Translations under genes and position numbers: made by a program
DNA from: Pseudomonas mohnii
GTDB taxonomy: Bacteria > Pseudomonadota > Gammaproteobacteria > Pseudomonadales > Pseudomonadaceae
NCBI RefSeq assembly: GCF_900105115.1
Contig: NZ_FNRV01000001.1
Location: 4,572,501 to 4,636,500 of the forward strand
Reading direction: 5' to 3'
Length of the DNA: 64,000 nucleotides
Shown here: positions 43,795 to 52,512 of the stretch, piece after piece
How positions within the stretch are numbered: the first letter of the stretch is position 1
Layout of the letters: each line of letters begins with the position of its first letter
Notes under the pieces: model-generated
The model's database searches: none
What the model saw: only the letters and a program-made list of their open reading frames with translations
Told to the model about the DNA's origin: nothing

Positions 43795-45171
43795 ATGTCC
43801 TTTACCCGTCGACAAATACTCGGTGGTCTGGCCGGTCTTGTAGTGGTTGGCGTGGGAGCCGGCGGCGCGTCGCGTTACTGGCTGGGCAAAATGGCCGACG
43901 CCGAGGCGGGCCATGACTACGAGCTGATCGCCGCGCCGCTGGACGTCGAGCTGGTGCCTGGACACAAAACCGAAGCCTGGGCCTTCGGCCCGTCGGCGCC
44001 GGGCACCGAGTTGCGCGTGCGTCAAGGCGAATGGTTGCGGGTGCGTTTCATCAACCACCTGCCGGTTGCCACCACCATTCACTGGCACGGCATCCGCCTG
44101 CCGCTGGAAATGGACGGCGTGCCGTACGTCTCGCAACTGCCGGTGCTGCCGGGCGAGTATTTCGACTACAAGTTCCGCGTGCCTGATGCCGGCAGCTACT
44201 GGTATCACCCCCATGTGAGCAGCAGCGAGGAACTCGGTCGTGGACTGGTTGGCCCGCTGATCATCGAAGAGCGCGAGCCGACCGGTTTCAAGTACGAAAA
44301 AACCTTGAGCCTCAAGAGCTGGCACGTCGATGACGAAGGCGCTTTCGTCGCGTTCAGCGTGCCTCGCGAGGCGGCCCGTGGCGGTACGGCGGGGCGTCTT
44401 TCGACCATCAACGGGGTCTCTCAACCTGTCATCGATTTGCCCGCCGGACAGATCACCCGCGTGCGCCTGCTCAACCTTGATAACACCCTGACCTATCGCC
44501 TGAACATCCCTGATGTCGAAGCGCAGATCTATGCGCTGGATGGCAATCCGGTCGAGCCGCGTCCGCTCGGCAAGGAATACTGGCTCGGTCCCGGCATGCG
44601 CATTTGCCTGGCGATCAAGGCCCCGCCGGTCGGTGAAGAGTTGTCGCTGCGCAACGGACCTGTACGGTTGGCAACATTGCGCTCCGTGGCCAATACCGAT
44701 GCGCCGACCGACTGGCCACCGGCGCTGCCCCCAAACCCGGTGGCCGAACCGGACCTGGCCAATGCCGAGAAACTCAACTTCAATTTCGAGTGGGTGGGCT
44801 CGGTGTCGGTGAACGTCGATAATGGCAAGCCGCCGAGCCTGTGGCAGATCAACGGCAAAGCCTGGGACATCACCGACAAGACCTGTGCCGACCGGCCCAT
44901 TGCCAGGCTCGAGAAGGGCAAGAGTTACCTCTTCGAATTGAAAAACATGACTCAATATCAGCACCCGATTCACCTGCACGGCATGAGCTTCAAAGTCATC
45001 GCCTCGAACCGGCACAAGGTCATCCCGTACTTCACCGACACTTACCTGTTGGGCAAGAACGAGCGCGCGCAAGTGGCGCTGGTGGCGGATAACCCGGGTG
45101 TGTGGATGTTCCATTGCCATGTGATCGACCACATGGAAACCGGCCTGATGGCCGCCATCGAGGTGGCGTGA
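43795..45171 (+). CDS. cumA: Tat-exported multicopper oxidase, CumA-like
   Basis: 458-residue periplasmic copper oxidase. A twin-arginine signal (TRRQILGG, R5 R6) and a following hydrophobic stretch direct export in folded form. Copper ligands: H96/H98 (TIHWHGI), H138/H140 (WYHPHV), the HPIHLHGMSF cluster and HCHVIDHMETG near the C-terminus for the type 1 and trinuclear sites. In P. putida GB-1 the homologue CumA was linked to Mn(II) oxidation, though later work questioned how essential it is. Start ATG 43795. Its stop overlaps the start of tadA (TGATG), the arrangement called cumA-cumB in P. putida. Confidence 0.9.
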   Translation: MSFTRRQILGGLAGLVVVGVGAGGASRYWLGKMADAEAGHDYELIAAPLDVELVPGHKTEAWAFGPSAPGTELRVRQGEWLRVRFINHLPVATTIHWHGIRLPLEMDGVPYVSQLPVLPGEYFDYKFRVPDAGSYWYHPHVSSSEELGRGLVGPLIIEEREPTGFKYEKTLSLKSWHVDDEGAFVAFSVPREAARGGTAGRLSTINGVSQPVIDLPAGQITRVRLLNLDNTLTYRLNIPDVEAQIYALDGNPVEPRPLGKEYWLGPGMRICLAIKAPPVGEELSLRNGPVRLATLRSVANTDAPTDWPPALPPNPVAEPDLANAEKLNFNFEWVGSVSVNVDNGKPPSLWQINGKAWDITDKTCADRPIARLEKGKSYLFELKNMTQYQHPIHLHGMSFKVIASNRHKVIPYFTDTYLLGKNERAQVALVADNPGVWMFHCHVIDHMETGLMAAIEVA

Positions 45172-45668
45172 TGCGTCAGATTCGTCCCGCCGCCATCATC
45201 GACCGTAGCCGTGATCGCGACTTCATGCGTGAAGCCCTGGCCCTGGCTGCCCAGGGCGCCGCTCTCGGCGAAGTGCCAGTGGGCGCGGTGCTGGTACAGG
45301 ACGGCGAAATCATCGGTCGCGGCTTCAACTGCCCGATCAGCGGCAATGACCCGAGCGCCCATGCCGAGATGGTCGCGATCCGCGCCGCCGCCCAGGCCGT
45401 GAGCAACTATCGCCTGCCGGGCAGCACGCTGTACGTGACCCTGGAGCCGTGCAGCATGTGCGCCGGGCTGATCGTGCACTCACGGATTGCGCGGGTGGTG
45501 TATGGCGCGTTGGAGCCCAAAGCGGGGATCGTGCAGAGCCAGGGGCAGTTCTTCACCCAAGGCTTCTTGAATCACCGGGTGTTGTATGAAGGCGGGGTGT
45601 TGGCCGAGGAGTGCGGGGCGGTGTTGAGCGAGTTTTTCAAGGCTCGCAGAGCAAAGGCTTCAGACTAA
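45171..45668 (+). CDS. tadA: tRNA(adenosine34) deaminase TadA (CumB)
   Basis: Makes inosine at the wobble position of tRNA-Arg(ACG). 165 residues with the zinc deaminase signatures H64-A-E66 (HAEM) and C94/C97 (PCSMCAGL). The ATG at 45171 overlaps the cumA stop by one base, so it is translated with the copper oxidase by stop-start coupling. The functional link between the two is not obvious. A REPIN follows. Confidence 0.94.
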   Translation: MRQIRPAAIIDRSRDRDFMREALALAAQGAALGEVPVGAVLVQDGEIIGRGFNCPISGNDPSAHAEMVAIRAAAQAVSNYRLPGSTLYVTLEPCSMCAGLIVHSRIARVVYGALEPKAGIVQSQGQFFTQGFLNHRVLYEGGVLAEECGAVLSEFFKARRAKASD

Positions 45669-45680
45669 ACACCGACCCCC

Positions 45681-45780
45681 TGTAGGAGCGAGCCTGCTCG
45701 CGATGGTGGACAACGATAACGTGGGCTTTCTGAATGAACGCGGCGCTTTCAAGTCCATCGCGAGCAGGCTCGCTCCTACA
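45681..45780. repeat. REPIN, 100 bp, copy B (near-identical to 22481-22580)
   Basis: Same ends and spacer as copy A; I count three differences (an A/C change and an adjacent CA/TG change). It lies between convergent tadA and cmoB. Confidence 0.92.
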
Positions 45781-45790
45781 AGTTTCTGCA

Positions 45791-46747
45791 TTATTTTCTG
45801 GCAACAATCACCGCCCGCATCGGCGCCGGCAGCCCTTCAATGGTCTTGCTGTGATCCTCGGGATCAAGGAAGTCACTCAGCGACTGGTACTTCATCCACT
45901 CCGTGCCGCGCTGTTCCTCGACCGTGGTCACGCTCACGTCCACGCACTTCACATCGCTGAAACCGGCGCGGCGCAGCCACAATTCCAGCGCCGGTACCGA
46001 CGGCAGGAACCATACGTTGCGCATCTGTGCATAACGGTCTTCCGGCACCAGCACCTGATGTTTGTCGCCTTCGACCACCAGGGTTTCCAGCACCAGTTCG
46101 CCGCCCTTGACCAGGCAATCCTTCAGCGCCAGCAAATGCTCGATCGGCGAGCGGCGGTGGTAGAACACGCCCATGGAAAACACCGTGTCGAAGCCTTCCA
46201 GGTTCGGCGGCAGGTCTTCGAAGGGGAAGGGCAGATGCCAGGCATTCGGCTCGGACAGGTAGCGCTGCACGGCCTGGAACTGGCAGAAGAACAGCCAGTT
46301 CGGATCGACACCGATCACGCTATCGGCGCCGGCACCGAGCATGCGCCACATGTAGTAGCCATTGCCGCAGCCGACATCGAGGATGCGTTTGCCCTTGAGG
46401 TTCAGGTGCGGAGCCACCCGCGACCATTTCCAGTCCGAGCGCCATTCGGTGTCGACGTGCACACCGAACAGATCGAATGGCCCTTTGCGCCATGGCGACA
46501 GCCCCATCAACGCCGTACGCATCTGCGCGCGAGTTTCATCGTCGCAATCGGTGTCGAGTTTCAAGCCGTTGAGCAAATCGACTTCGCTCGGCTGGATCTT
46601 CGGCAGGGCGTCGAGCGCGCTTTGCCAGCGCTCCAGGTCGCCGTGGCCCTTTTCCATTTTCTTGTCGAGTTGCGCCTGCAGGGTGTTGGCCCAATCGGCC
46701 AGTGGTGTACCGGCCAGACGGCGGGCGAGGGGGGACAGATCAATCAT
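45791..46747 (-). CDS. cmoB: tRNA U34 carboxymethyltransferase CmoB
   Basis: Transfers the carboxymethyl group of carboxy-SAM to 5-hydroxyuridine-34 to make cmo5U in wobble positions. 318 residues: basic/helical N-terminus ([20 protein letters not shown]) and a Rossmann methyltransferase core with [18 protein letters not shown]. Start ATG 46747 overlaps the cmoA stop at ATGA. Partner enzyme CmoA is encoded directly upstream. Confidence 0.95.
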   Translation of the reverse strand: MIDLSPLARRLAGTPLADWANTLQAQLDKKMEKGHGDLERWQSALDALPKIQPSEVDLLNGLKLDTDCDDETRAQMRTALMGLSPWRKGPFDLFGVHVDTEWRSDWKWSRVAPHLNLKGKRILDVGCGNGYYMWRMLGAGADSVIGVDPNWLFFCQFQAVQRYLSEPNAWHLPFPFEDLPPNLEGFDTVFSMGVFYHRRSPIEHLLALKDCLVKGGELVLETLVVEGDKHQVLVPEDRYAQMRNVWFLPSVPALELWLRRAGFSDVKCVDVSVTTVEEQRGTEWMKYQSLSDFLDPEDHSKTIEGLPAPMRAVIVARK

Positions 46748-47487
46748 GGCAAGGCAATCAACGAGGCAAAGTTAAGACACTGGAACCACGGCACGACTTT
46801 CGAGAACCCGGCGGCCAGCAGGCGTTCGCGGTGTTCTTCGAGGCTGTCGGGCTTCATGACGTTTTCGATGGCACTGCGCTTCTGGGCGATTTCCAGTTCG
46901 CTGTAGCCGTTGGCGCGTTTGAACGCGACATGCAGATCAGTGAGCAGCGCGTGCTCTTCGGGGTCGTTGAAGCGCAGTTTTTCCGAGAGGATCAAAGCAC
47001 CGCCGGGCAGCAGCGACTGACGGATGCGCGACAGCAACGCCGTACGTTGCTCCGGGGCGATGAATTGCAGGGTGAAGTTCAGCGCCACCACCGAGGCTGG
47101 CTGGAAGTCGAGGGCGAGGATATCGCCTTCGATCACTTCGACCGGCAGCAATTCCTGGAACATCGAGTCCTGACCGTTGAGGTACTCGCGGCAGCGCTCG
47201 ACCATGGCCGCCGAGTTATCCACAGCGATCACCCGGCAACCATCGGTGCGCACATGTCGGCGCAGGGCCTGGGTCACGGCACCCAGCGACGAACCCAGGT
47301 CGTACAGCACGCTGTTGGGCTGGGCGAACTGCGCGGCGAGCACGCCAAGGTTTTCGACGATGGTCGGATAACCTGGCACCGAGCGCTTGATCATGTCCGG
47401 GAACACCCGCACCACGTCCTCGTTAAAGGCGAAGTCAGGCACCTGGGCCAAAGGCTGGGCGAAAAGGCGATCGGGTTCTTTGCTCAC
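46744..47487 (-). CDS. cmoA: Carboxy-S-adenosyl-L-methionine synthase CmoA
   Basis: Makes carboxy-SAM from SAM and prephenate for CmoB. 247 residues; the SAM-binding motif is [17 protein letters not shown], with [15 protein letters not shown] after it. I chose GTG 47487 ([12 protein letters not shown]), with GGAA upstream, because it gives the family length; an in-frame extension upstream lacks similarity. Overlaps cmoB by 4 bp, so the two enzymes are made together. Confidence 0.93.
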   Translation of the reverse strand: MSKEPDRLFAQPLAQVPDFAFNEDVVRVFPDMIKRSVPGYPTIVENLGVLAAQFAQPNSVLYDLGSSLGAVTQALRRHVRTDGCRVIAVDNSAAMVERCREYLNGQDSMFQELLPVEVIEGDILALDFQPASVVALNFTLQFIAPEQRTALLSRIRQSLLPGGALILSEKLRFNDPEEHALLTDLHVAFKRANGYSELEIAQKRSAIENVMKPDSLEEHRERLLAAGFSKVVPWFQCLNFASLIALP

Positions 47488-47607
47488 GGCGGTTCCAGCG
47501 GCGTAGGTGGAAAAGGCCGGCATTTTAGCCAAGTTGGCGCGGGGATGCGCGGGTTGTCTGATAAACCGCCAGGCAGCCTGCAAAGTCTGTGTGTTCAGTT
47601 ATATTGC

Positions 47608-47673
47608 TATCGCGAGCAAGCTCACTCACACAAGGACGGCGCTGTGCCTGTGGGAGCGAGCTTGCTCGCGATG
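47608..47673. repeat. REPIN, short spacer
   Basis: ATCGCGAGCAAGCTCACTCA on the left, GTGGGAGCGAGCTTGCTCGC on the right. It sits in the 281-bp gap between cmoA and the downstream orphan gene; nothing else is visible there. Confidence 0.8.
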
Positions 47674-47768
47674 GGGGCAGCGCAATTTATGAGTGAACGC
47701 CGACGCTGTAATGTCCCGTTACCTCCATAGCCGAGAGATAAAACCAGCGCAATAATCTGGTGAGTGCT

Positions 47769-48431
47769 TTATGGAAAGTGGGCAGGATGTTGAGTTGAGG
47801 TGGTCCAATCTGAAATGTATTCTCCGAATTCTCCCCATGTTTGTCTTATCTTCAAGGTGTAAACACCTCTAGTTAAACTCCAGTTTGTAACTACCCTCCA
47901 TTCAAGTCCCCATTCCCCGAGATTCGTGACGCCGGATCCTAAGTGGACTTGGTTTGGCGTACTTTGATGGAATGCTTCAATTTCGATAATGGAGTTGGCA
48001 AGTGCTTTGCCTGCGAACTGCTGGTTCCTGTCAAAAATAGGCGCTGTGTTAATTGGCGTATATATAACGGGTGGAGAGGCGTAAACGCTGTATGTTACTG
48101 AGTTGGAGATCTCATCTGACCCAAAATGGCGCGCGCGAATAGTGAGTCTAGGGTGAGGGAAGCCGTCTATCTTTGTACTCCAGTTTCCTGATGGGCCAAC
48201 ATCGCCAGCCCAATGCCATACATTCGGGCTGTCAGATCTTTCGATATATACCGCTTTTCCAGGCGTGCCGCCTGTTCCAGCCCAATAGAGATCTTCATCA
48301 CCAATGGACTCATTATTTTTAGGCGAGGTTATAGTTAGTGCAAAAACACCAGTGGGCTTGTCTTTTGTTTGAATGACGTCGTCGAAGCCGTTAATGGTTT
48401 TTCGATCTGTTTTTTTTGATGAAAATTCCAT
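47769..48431 (-). CDS. Orphan protein with two Ig-like repeats, low GC
   Basis: 220 residues, no signal peptide and no recognised family beyond Ig-like repeats. Repeat 1 covers about residues 30-115 (ALTITSPKNNESIG ... LTIRARHFGSDEIS); repeat 2 covers about 118-215 (VIYTPINTAPIF ... YTLKIRQTWGEFG). Sampled lines of this gene run about 40-53% GC, clearly below the neighbours, and codons such as AAT, ATA and TTA are frequent: a sign of transfer. Similar repeats occur at the ends of large pseudomonad surface proteins; it might be a detached tail or a secreted partner. The Shine-Dalgarno can be buried in a hairpin. Confidence 0.7.
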   Translation of the reverse strand: MEFSSKKTDRKTINGFDDVIQTKDKPTGVFALTITSPKNNESIGDEDLYWAGTGGTPGKAVYIERSDSPNVWHWAGDVGPSGNWSTKIDGFPHPRLTIRARHFGSDEISNSVTYSVYASPPVIYTPINTAPIFDRNQQFAGKALANSIIEIEAFHQSTPNQVHLGSGVTNLGEWGLEWRVVTNWSLTRGVYTLKIRQTWGEFGEYISDWTTSTQHPAHFP

Positions 48432-48436
48432 ACTGA

Positions 48437-48456
48437 TTAACTCCGTTTTAATGGAG
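48437..48456 (-). promoter_or_regulatory. Hairpin covering the ribosome site of the orphan gene
   Basis: On the minus strand CTCC and the Shine-Dalgarno GGAG pair (ACTCC/GGAGT with an 8-nt loop), directly before the start at 48431. Confidence 0.35.
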
Positions 48457-48521
48457 TAATTAAGTTAACGAAGGCGTGCGGGGATCTTAACTGTCAGAAA
48501 TACTAGTTCCGACAGACGGTG

Positions 48522-49169
48522 TTAGGGTCGTGGGTGAGCGAACTCTTGAGGAAACGCCGACGCCGTAATTCCCCATTGCCCCAGCCAATAACTGAGGATG
48601 ATCACATAAGGCGCGGCATTGAACGGCACGACAAAGCGGCTGATGCCAATCACGCTATCCGAAAACACAAACGCTACTGCACCAACCGCTGCCAGCAGCG
48701 CCGAGCGCTTGGGCACATCGGTGCCGAGTCGCGCCAGCGCACGCCAGAGCATCGCGCTGATCGCCAGGCCGTAAACAATCACCGGGATCAGCAACGGCCC
48801 GAGCCCGTGAGCGATCAGAATCCCCAGCAATACCGCGCCGACGCCAAGGGCCAGGATCAGCGGCAACAAGGCCAGACGCCGACTATCGCTCAGATACGCT
48901 TTCAGGTAAGCCAGATGCGCGACCAGGAACGCCCCGAGGCCGAACACGAACAAATCCCCCGGCCATGCCAGCAGCACATCGCCGAGCAGGGAAAAGATCA
49001 ATCCAAGGCTGATCCAGCGCCGATACTCGCTCGGTGGCGCATCGTGCAGCCAGCCGAGCAGGGCCAGGACGGGCAGTGGCTTGACCAGCAGGCAGAGCAG
49101 CGCGGCGTGCACGCTCAGGCCATAGAGGAACGTCACCGCGCCCATGAGCGCCAGAATCAGCCAGCCCAC
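48522..49169 (-). CDS. Lysoplasmalogenase, YhhN/TMEM86 family
   Basis: 215-residue integral membrane protein with about eight hydrophobic segments. Conserved acidic residues of the family appear in SLLGDVLLAWPGDLFVFGLG and FVFSDSVIGISRF, with the terminal YVIILSYWLGQ. Characterised relatives hydrolyse the vinyl-ether bond of lysoplasmalogen; the bacterial substrate is less clear because most pseudomonads lack plasmalogens. Begins 2 bp after the next minus-strand gene, so the two are probably co-transcribed. Confidence 0.88.
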   Translation of the reverse strand: MGWLILALMGAVTFLYGLSVHAALLCLLVKPLPVLALLGWLHDAPPSEYRRWISLGLIFSLLGDVLLAWPGDLFVFGLGAFLVAHLAYLKAYLSDSRRLALLPLILALGVGAVLLGILIAHGLGPLLIPVIVYGLAISAMLWRALARLGTDVPKRSALLAAVGAVAFVFSDSVIGISRFVVPFNAAPYVIILSYWLGQWGITASAFPQEFAHPRP

Positions 49170-49171
49170 GG

Positions 49172-49564
49172 TCAGTTAACCGATATGTTGCAGTCGAAGG
49201 AGTCCACCGGCAGCACTTCCGGCGCCCAAGGCTGTTGCGAAGTCAGACGCAAACGCCCGGTCCCGGTGGTGAAGGCCTGAAAGCGCCAGGTGGAAATCCC
49301 GGCCGCGCCGACCACACCGGCATCTTCCGGGTTGGTATAGACCTCGGGGCTGAGCGCACGCAACACGCCACCGGCCGAATCCTGGATGGCCCAGCGGTAA
49401 CCCGTGGTCGGGTTGCTTGGCAGGGTCAGGATCAGGTTTTGCCCGCTGGTGAGCTTCACCGGGCATTCGCTTTGTTTTTCCACGGTCACGTTTTGTTTCG
49501 GTTGCGTGGCGCAGGCGGCCAGCAGCGCGAGGGCGAGGGGGACAAACAGGCGAGTGGGGGACAT
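49172..49564 (-). CDS. Chagasin-type (I42) protease inhibitor lipoprotein
   Basis: 130 residues. Signal peptide with lipobox LLAAC (MSPTRLFVPLALALLAAC), so it is anchored in the envelope. The chagasin fold signatures NPTTGYRW, GVVGAAGISTWRFQA and the RLTSQQPWAP loop are present; they plug cysteine-protease active sites. Bacterial members may protect against host or predator proteases. The start is ATG 49564; an upstream extension runs into a REPIN. It precedes the lysoplasmalogenase gene. Confidence 0.88.
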   Translation of the reverse strand: MSPTRLFVPLALALLAACATQPKQNVTVEKQSECPVKLTSGQNLILTLPSNPTTGYRWAIQDSAGGVLRALSPEVYTNPEDAGVVGAAGISTWRFQAFTTGTGRLRLTSQQPWAPEVLPVDSFDCNISVN

Positions 49565-49660
49565 AAGGTCAGTGGCTCCGGCGTTCACGACGAACGGTGA
49601 GCATAACTGAGATGAGACAGGGTGTAACAGTCGCAGAAGGATGTGGTGGCAGGGAGGACG

Positions 49661-49753
49661 CCTTCGCGGGCAAGCCCGCTCCCACAGTGTTCGGCGGTGC
49701 TCACACATGTTGTGTTCACCGCAAAATCCTGTGGGAGCGGGCTTGCCCGCGAA
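49661..49753. repeat. REPIN, GTGGGAGCGGGC subtype
   Basis: TTCGCGGGCAAGCCCGCTCC and its complement around a spacer that itself contains GTGTT/AACAC-like pairs. Between lon and the inhibitor gene. Confidence 0.88.
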
Positions 49754-49780
49754 AGCAATCAAACAGTCACTACAGGACTA

Positions 49781-52198
49781 TCAGAAAAGTACCTTCGCCA
49801 CATCCGCAAAGCGCTTGGCGAAGTGCACGGTAATGCCTTCCTTCAGATACTCCGGCAGTTCCTCGAAATTGCCCCGGTTGGCCTCCGGCAGGATTAGCTC
49901 GAAAATCTTCTGCCGCCGCGCCGCGATGACTTTTTCACGTACCCCGCCAATCGGCAGCACGTGCCCGGTCAACGTCAGTTCGCCGGTCATCGCCACGCCT
50001 TTCTTCGGCGGCTGGTTACGTGCCAGCGAGAGCAGGGCGCTGGCCATGGTCACGCCGGCGCTCGGGCCGTCTTTCGGGGTGGCGCCTTCCGGTACGTGCA
50101 GGTGCACGAACGCCTCGTCGAAGAACTTCGGATCACCGCCAAACGACTTCAGATTGGAACTGACGTAGCTGTAGGCGATTTCCGCGGACTCCTTCATCAC
50201 ATCACCCAGTTGCCCGGTGAGTTTGAAACCACGGTTCAAGGTGTGGATGCGCGTCGCTTCGATCGGCAGGGTGGCGCCGCCCATGCTGGTCCAGGCCAGC
50301 CCGGTGATCACGCCGATGCCCGACAGCACTTGCTCGTTGCGGAACACCGGTTTGCCCAGTGACGTTTCAAGGTCTTTGGGGCCGAGCTTGATCACGGCAT
50401 TCGGGTCGTCGAGCAGCTTCATCACCGCTTTGCGCACCAGTTTGCCGAGGTTTTTTTCCAGCTGACGGACACCGGCTTCGCGGGCATAACCGTCGATCAA
50501 TGCCTTGAGTGCGCTGTCGCTGATGCTCAGGCTGCCCTTGGACACGCCGGCCTTCTCAAGCTGTTTCGGCCACAGGTGACGCTTGGCGATGGCGACTTTT
50601 TCTTCGGTGATATAGCCCGACAGGCGAATCACTTCCATCCGGTCGAGCAACGGCCCGGGAATCGAATCGAGGGTGTTGGCGGTGCAGATGAACAGCACCT
50701 TCGACAGGTCCATGCGCAAGTCGAGGTAGTGGTCGAGGAATTCGACGTTCTGCTCCGGATCGAGGGTTTCCAGCAGCGCCGAGGCCGGGTCGCCCTGGTA
50801 GCTCTGGCCCATCTTGTCGATCTCGTCGAGCATGATCACCGGGTTCATCACCTCGACGTCTTTCAACGCCTGCACCAGTTTGCCCGGCTGCGCGCCGATG
50901 TAGGTGCGACGATGGCCCTTGATCTCGGCTTCGTCGCGCATGCCACCGAGGCTGAAGCGGTAGAACGGCCGGCCGAGGGATTCGGCGATGGATCTGCCGA
51001 CGCTGGTCTTGCCCACGCCCGGCGGGCCGACCAGCAGCACGATGGAGCCGCTGATCTCGCCTTTATAGGCACCGACCGCCAGGAACTCGAGGATGCGGTC
51101 CTTGATGTCATCGAGGCCGGCATGGTGTTTGTCCAGCACCTTGCGCGCGTACTTGAGGTCGAGTTTGTCCTCGCCGTACACGCCCCACGGCACCGAGGTC
51201 GCCCAGTCGATGTAGTTGCGGGTGACCGCATACTCCGGCGAGCCGGTCTCGAGGATCGACAGCTTGTTCATTTCCTCTTCGAGGCGCTTCTGCACCTGCA
51301 CCGGCAGGACTTTACCCACCAGTCGCTGTTCGAACTGTTCGAGGTCGGCGCTGCGGTCGTCCTTGGTCAGCCCCAGTTCCTGCTGGATGACCTTGAGCTG
51401 TTCCTTGAGGAAGAACTCACGCTGATGTTCGCCGATCTTGCGGTTAACTTCGGCGGAGATTTCTTTCTGCAGGCGCGCGACTTCGACTTCCTTGCGCAGC
51501 ATCGGCAGGACTTTTTCCATGCGCTTGAGCATCGGTACGCAGTCGAGCACTTCCTGCAGTTCGCTGCCGGTGGCCGAGGTCAGGGCGGCGGCGAAGTCGG
51601 TCAGCGGCGACGGATCGTTGGGGCTGAAGCGGTTGAGGTAATTCTTCAGCTCTTCGCTGTACAGCGGATTGAGCGGCAGCAGTTCCTTGATCGCATTGAT
51701 CAGCGCCATGCCGTAGGCCTTGACCTCGTCGGTCGGCTCGGTGGGCTGGTGCGGGTATTCGACTTCCACCAGGTACGGTGGGCGATGGTGTTTGAGCCAG
51801 GTCTTCAGACGCACGCGGGTCAGGCCCTGGGCGACGAACTGCAGCTTGCCGTTTTCGCGGCTGGCGTGATGCACCTTGACCAGCGTGCCGTAGAGCGGCA
51901 GGGCCGAAGTGTCGAAATGACGCGGGTCTTCCTGAGGCGTGTCCATGTAGAACAGGGCCAGGGAGTGGTGGTCGGATTTGCTCACCAGGTCCAGGGTTTC
52001 GGCCCAGGGCTCTTCATTGACGATGACCGGCAGCACCTGGGCCGGGAAGAACGGTCGGTTGTGGATCGGGATGATGTAGACCTTGTCCGGCAGGTTCTGG
52101 CCAGGCAGGGCGAGGCCTTTGCCGGTGGAGTGTTGGGTGGCGTTTTCGGGGTCGGCGTATTCGCTCGGGTCTTCAGGGAATTCTTGCTGGTCGCTCAT
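49781..52198 (-). CDS. Second Lon-family ATP-dependent protease (AsrA-like)
   Basis: 805-residue Lon. N-terminal substrate domain (VYIIPIHNRPFFPAQVLPVI), AAA+ ATPase with Walker A GPPGVGKTSVGRS and Walker B MLDEIDKMG, and a C-terminal protease domain with Ser in KDGPSAGVTMASA and Lys in GGVREKVIAA. It differs from the housekeeping Lon, starting MSDQQEFPEDPSEYAD. The P. aeruginosa counterpart I recall (PA0779, AsrA) is part of an aminoglycoside-induced heat-shock-type response. Start ATG 52198. Confidence 0.93.
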   Translation of the reverse strand: MSDQQEFPEDPSEYADPENATQHSTGKGLALPGQNLPDKVYIIPIHNRPFFPAQVLPVIVNEEPWAETLDLVSKSDHHSLALFYMDTPQEDPRHFDTSALPLYGTLVKVHHASRENGKLQFVAQGLTRVRLKTWLKHHRPPYLVEVEYPHQPTEPTDEVKAYGMALINAIKELLPLNPLYSEELKNYLNRFSPNDPSPLTDFAAALTSATGSELQEVLDCVPMLKRMEKVLPMLRKEVEVARLQKEISAEVNRKIGEHQREFFLKEQLKVIQQELGLTKDDRSADLEQFEQRLVGKVLPVQVQKRLEEEMNKLSILETGSPEYAVTRNYIDWATSVPWGVYGEDKLDLKYARKVLDKHHAGLDDIKDRILEFLAVGAYKGEISGSIVLLVGPPGVGKTSVGRSIAESLGRPFYRFSLGGMRDEAEIKGHRRTYIGAQPGKLVQALKDVEVMNPVIMLDEIDKMGQSYQGDPASALLETLDPEQNVEFLDHYLDLRMDLSKVLFICTANTLDSIPGPLLDRMEVIRLSGYITEEKVAIAKRHLWPKQLEKAGVSKGSLSISDSALKALIDGYAREAGVRQLEKNLGKLVRKAVMKLLDDPNAVIKLGPKDLETSLGKPVFRNEQVLSGIGVITGLAWTSMGGATLPIEATRIHTLNRGFKLTGQLGDVMKESAEIAYSYVSSNLKSFGGDPKFFDEAFVHLHVPEGATPKDGPSAGVTMASALLSLARNQPPKKGVAMTGELTLTGHVLPIGGVREKVIAARRQKIFELILPEANRGNFEELPEYLKEGITVHFAKRFADVAKVLF

Positions 52199-52339
52199 GG
52201 GGCACCTGCGCAATGGAGTATGGGTCTTAGATGGGGCAGGTTGGCGGTGGTTTCAATGATGCCTGGGCATTAACCAGTCATTCAAAGGTGTATTCAGCAG
52301 GGATTCAGGTTAGCTGGATTTCACGGCGACACGTCCACC

Positions 52340-52423
52340 TGTAGGAGCGAGCCTGCTCGCGAAGGCGTGTCAGTTGACACCAACGTAGCGGATACACCAT
52401 CGCGAGCAGGCTCGCTCCTACAG
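52340..52423. repeat. REPIN, short spacer
   Basis: CTGTAGGAGCGAGCCTGCTC and its complement around about 35 bp. Confidence 0.88.
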
Positions 52424-52460
52424 GGGTGGGGCGTGTGGTGGTTTGAAATCTGCGGGCACA

Positions 52461-52498
52461 AAAAAGGCGACGCCTGTGAGGGCGTCGCCTTTCGTTTT
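52461..52498 (-). terminator. Rho-independent terminator of gcd
   Basis: Twelve-base-pair stem (AAAGGCGACGCC with GGCGTCGCCTTT), loop TGTGAG, T-run on the minus strand, 14 bp past the gcd stop. Confidence 0.9.
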
Positions 52499-52512
52499 AC
52501 TGCCGCTAAAAC

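Larger units (their letters stand above)
52199..52512. other. lon-gcd intergenic region
   Basis: A 314-bp gap holding the upstream region of lon (no clear heat-shock or sigma70 boxes that I could fix), a REPIN at 52340-52423 and the gcd terminator at 52461-52498. Confidence 0.5.

Noticed and set aside
43606..45132. N-terminal extension of the toxin frame across the cumA gene (open to 45132 on the minus strand)
   Set aside because: The extra 509 codons are antisense to a well-supported multicopper oxidase gene. ATG 43605 has a good Shine-Dalgarno, and the family-like region starts there.
50576..52273. Long plus-strand frame opposite lon
   Set aside because: Reverse-frame artefact in a high-GC gene; the Lon reading on the minus strand has all catalytic motifs.
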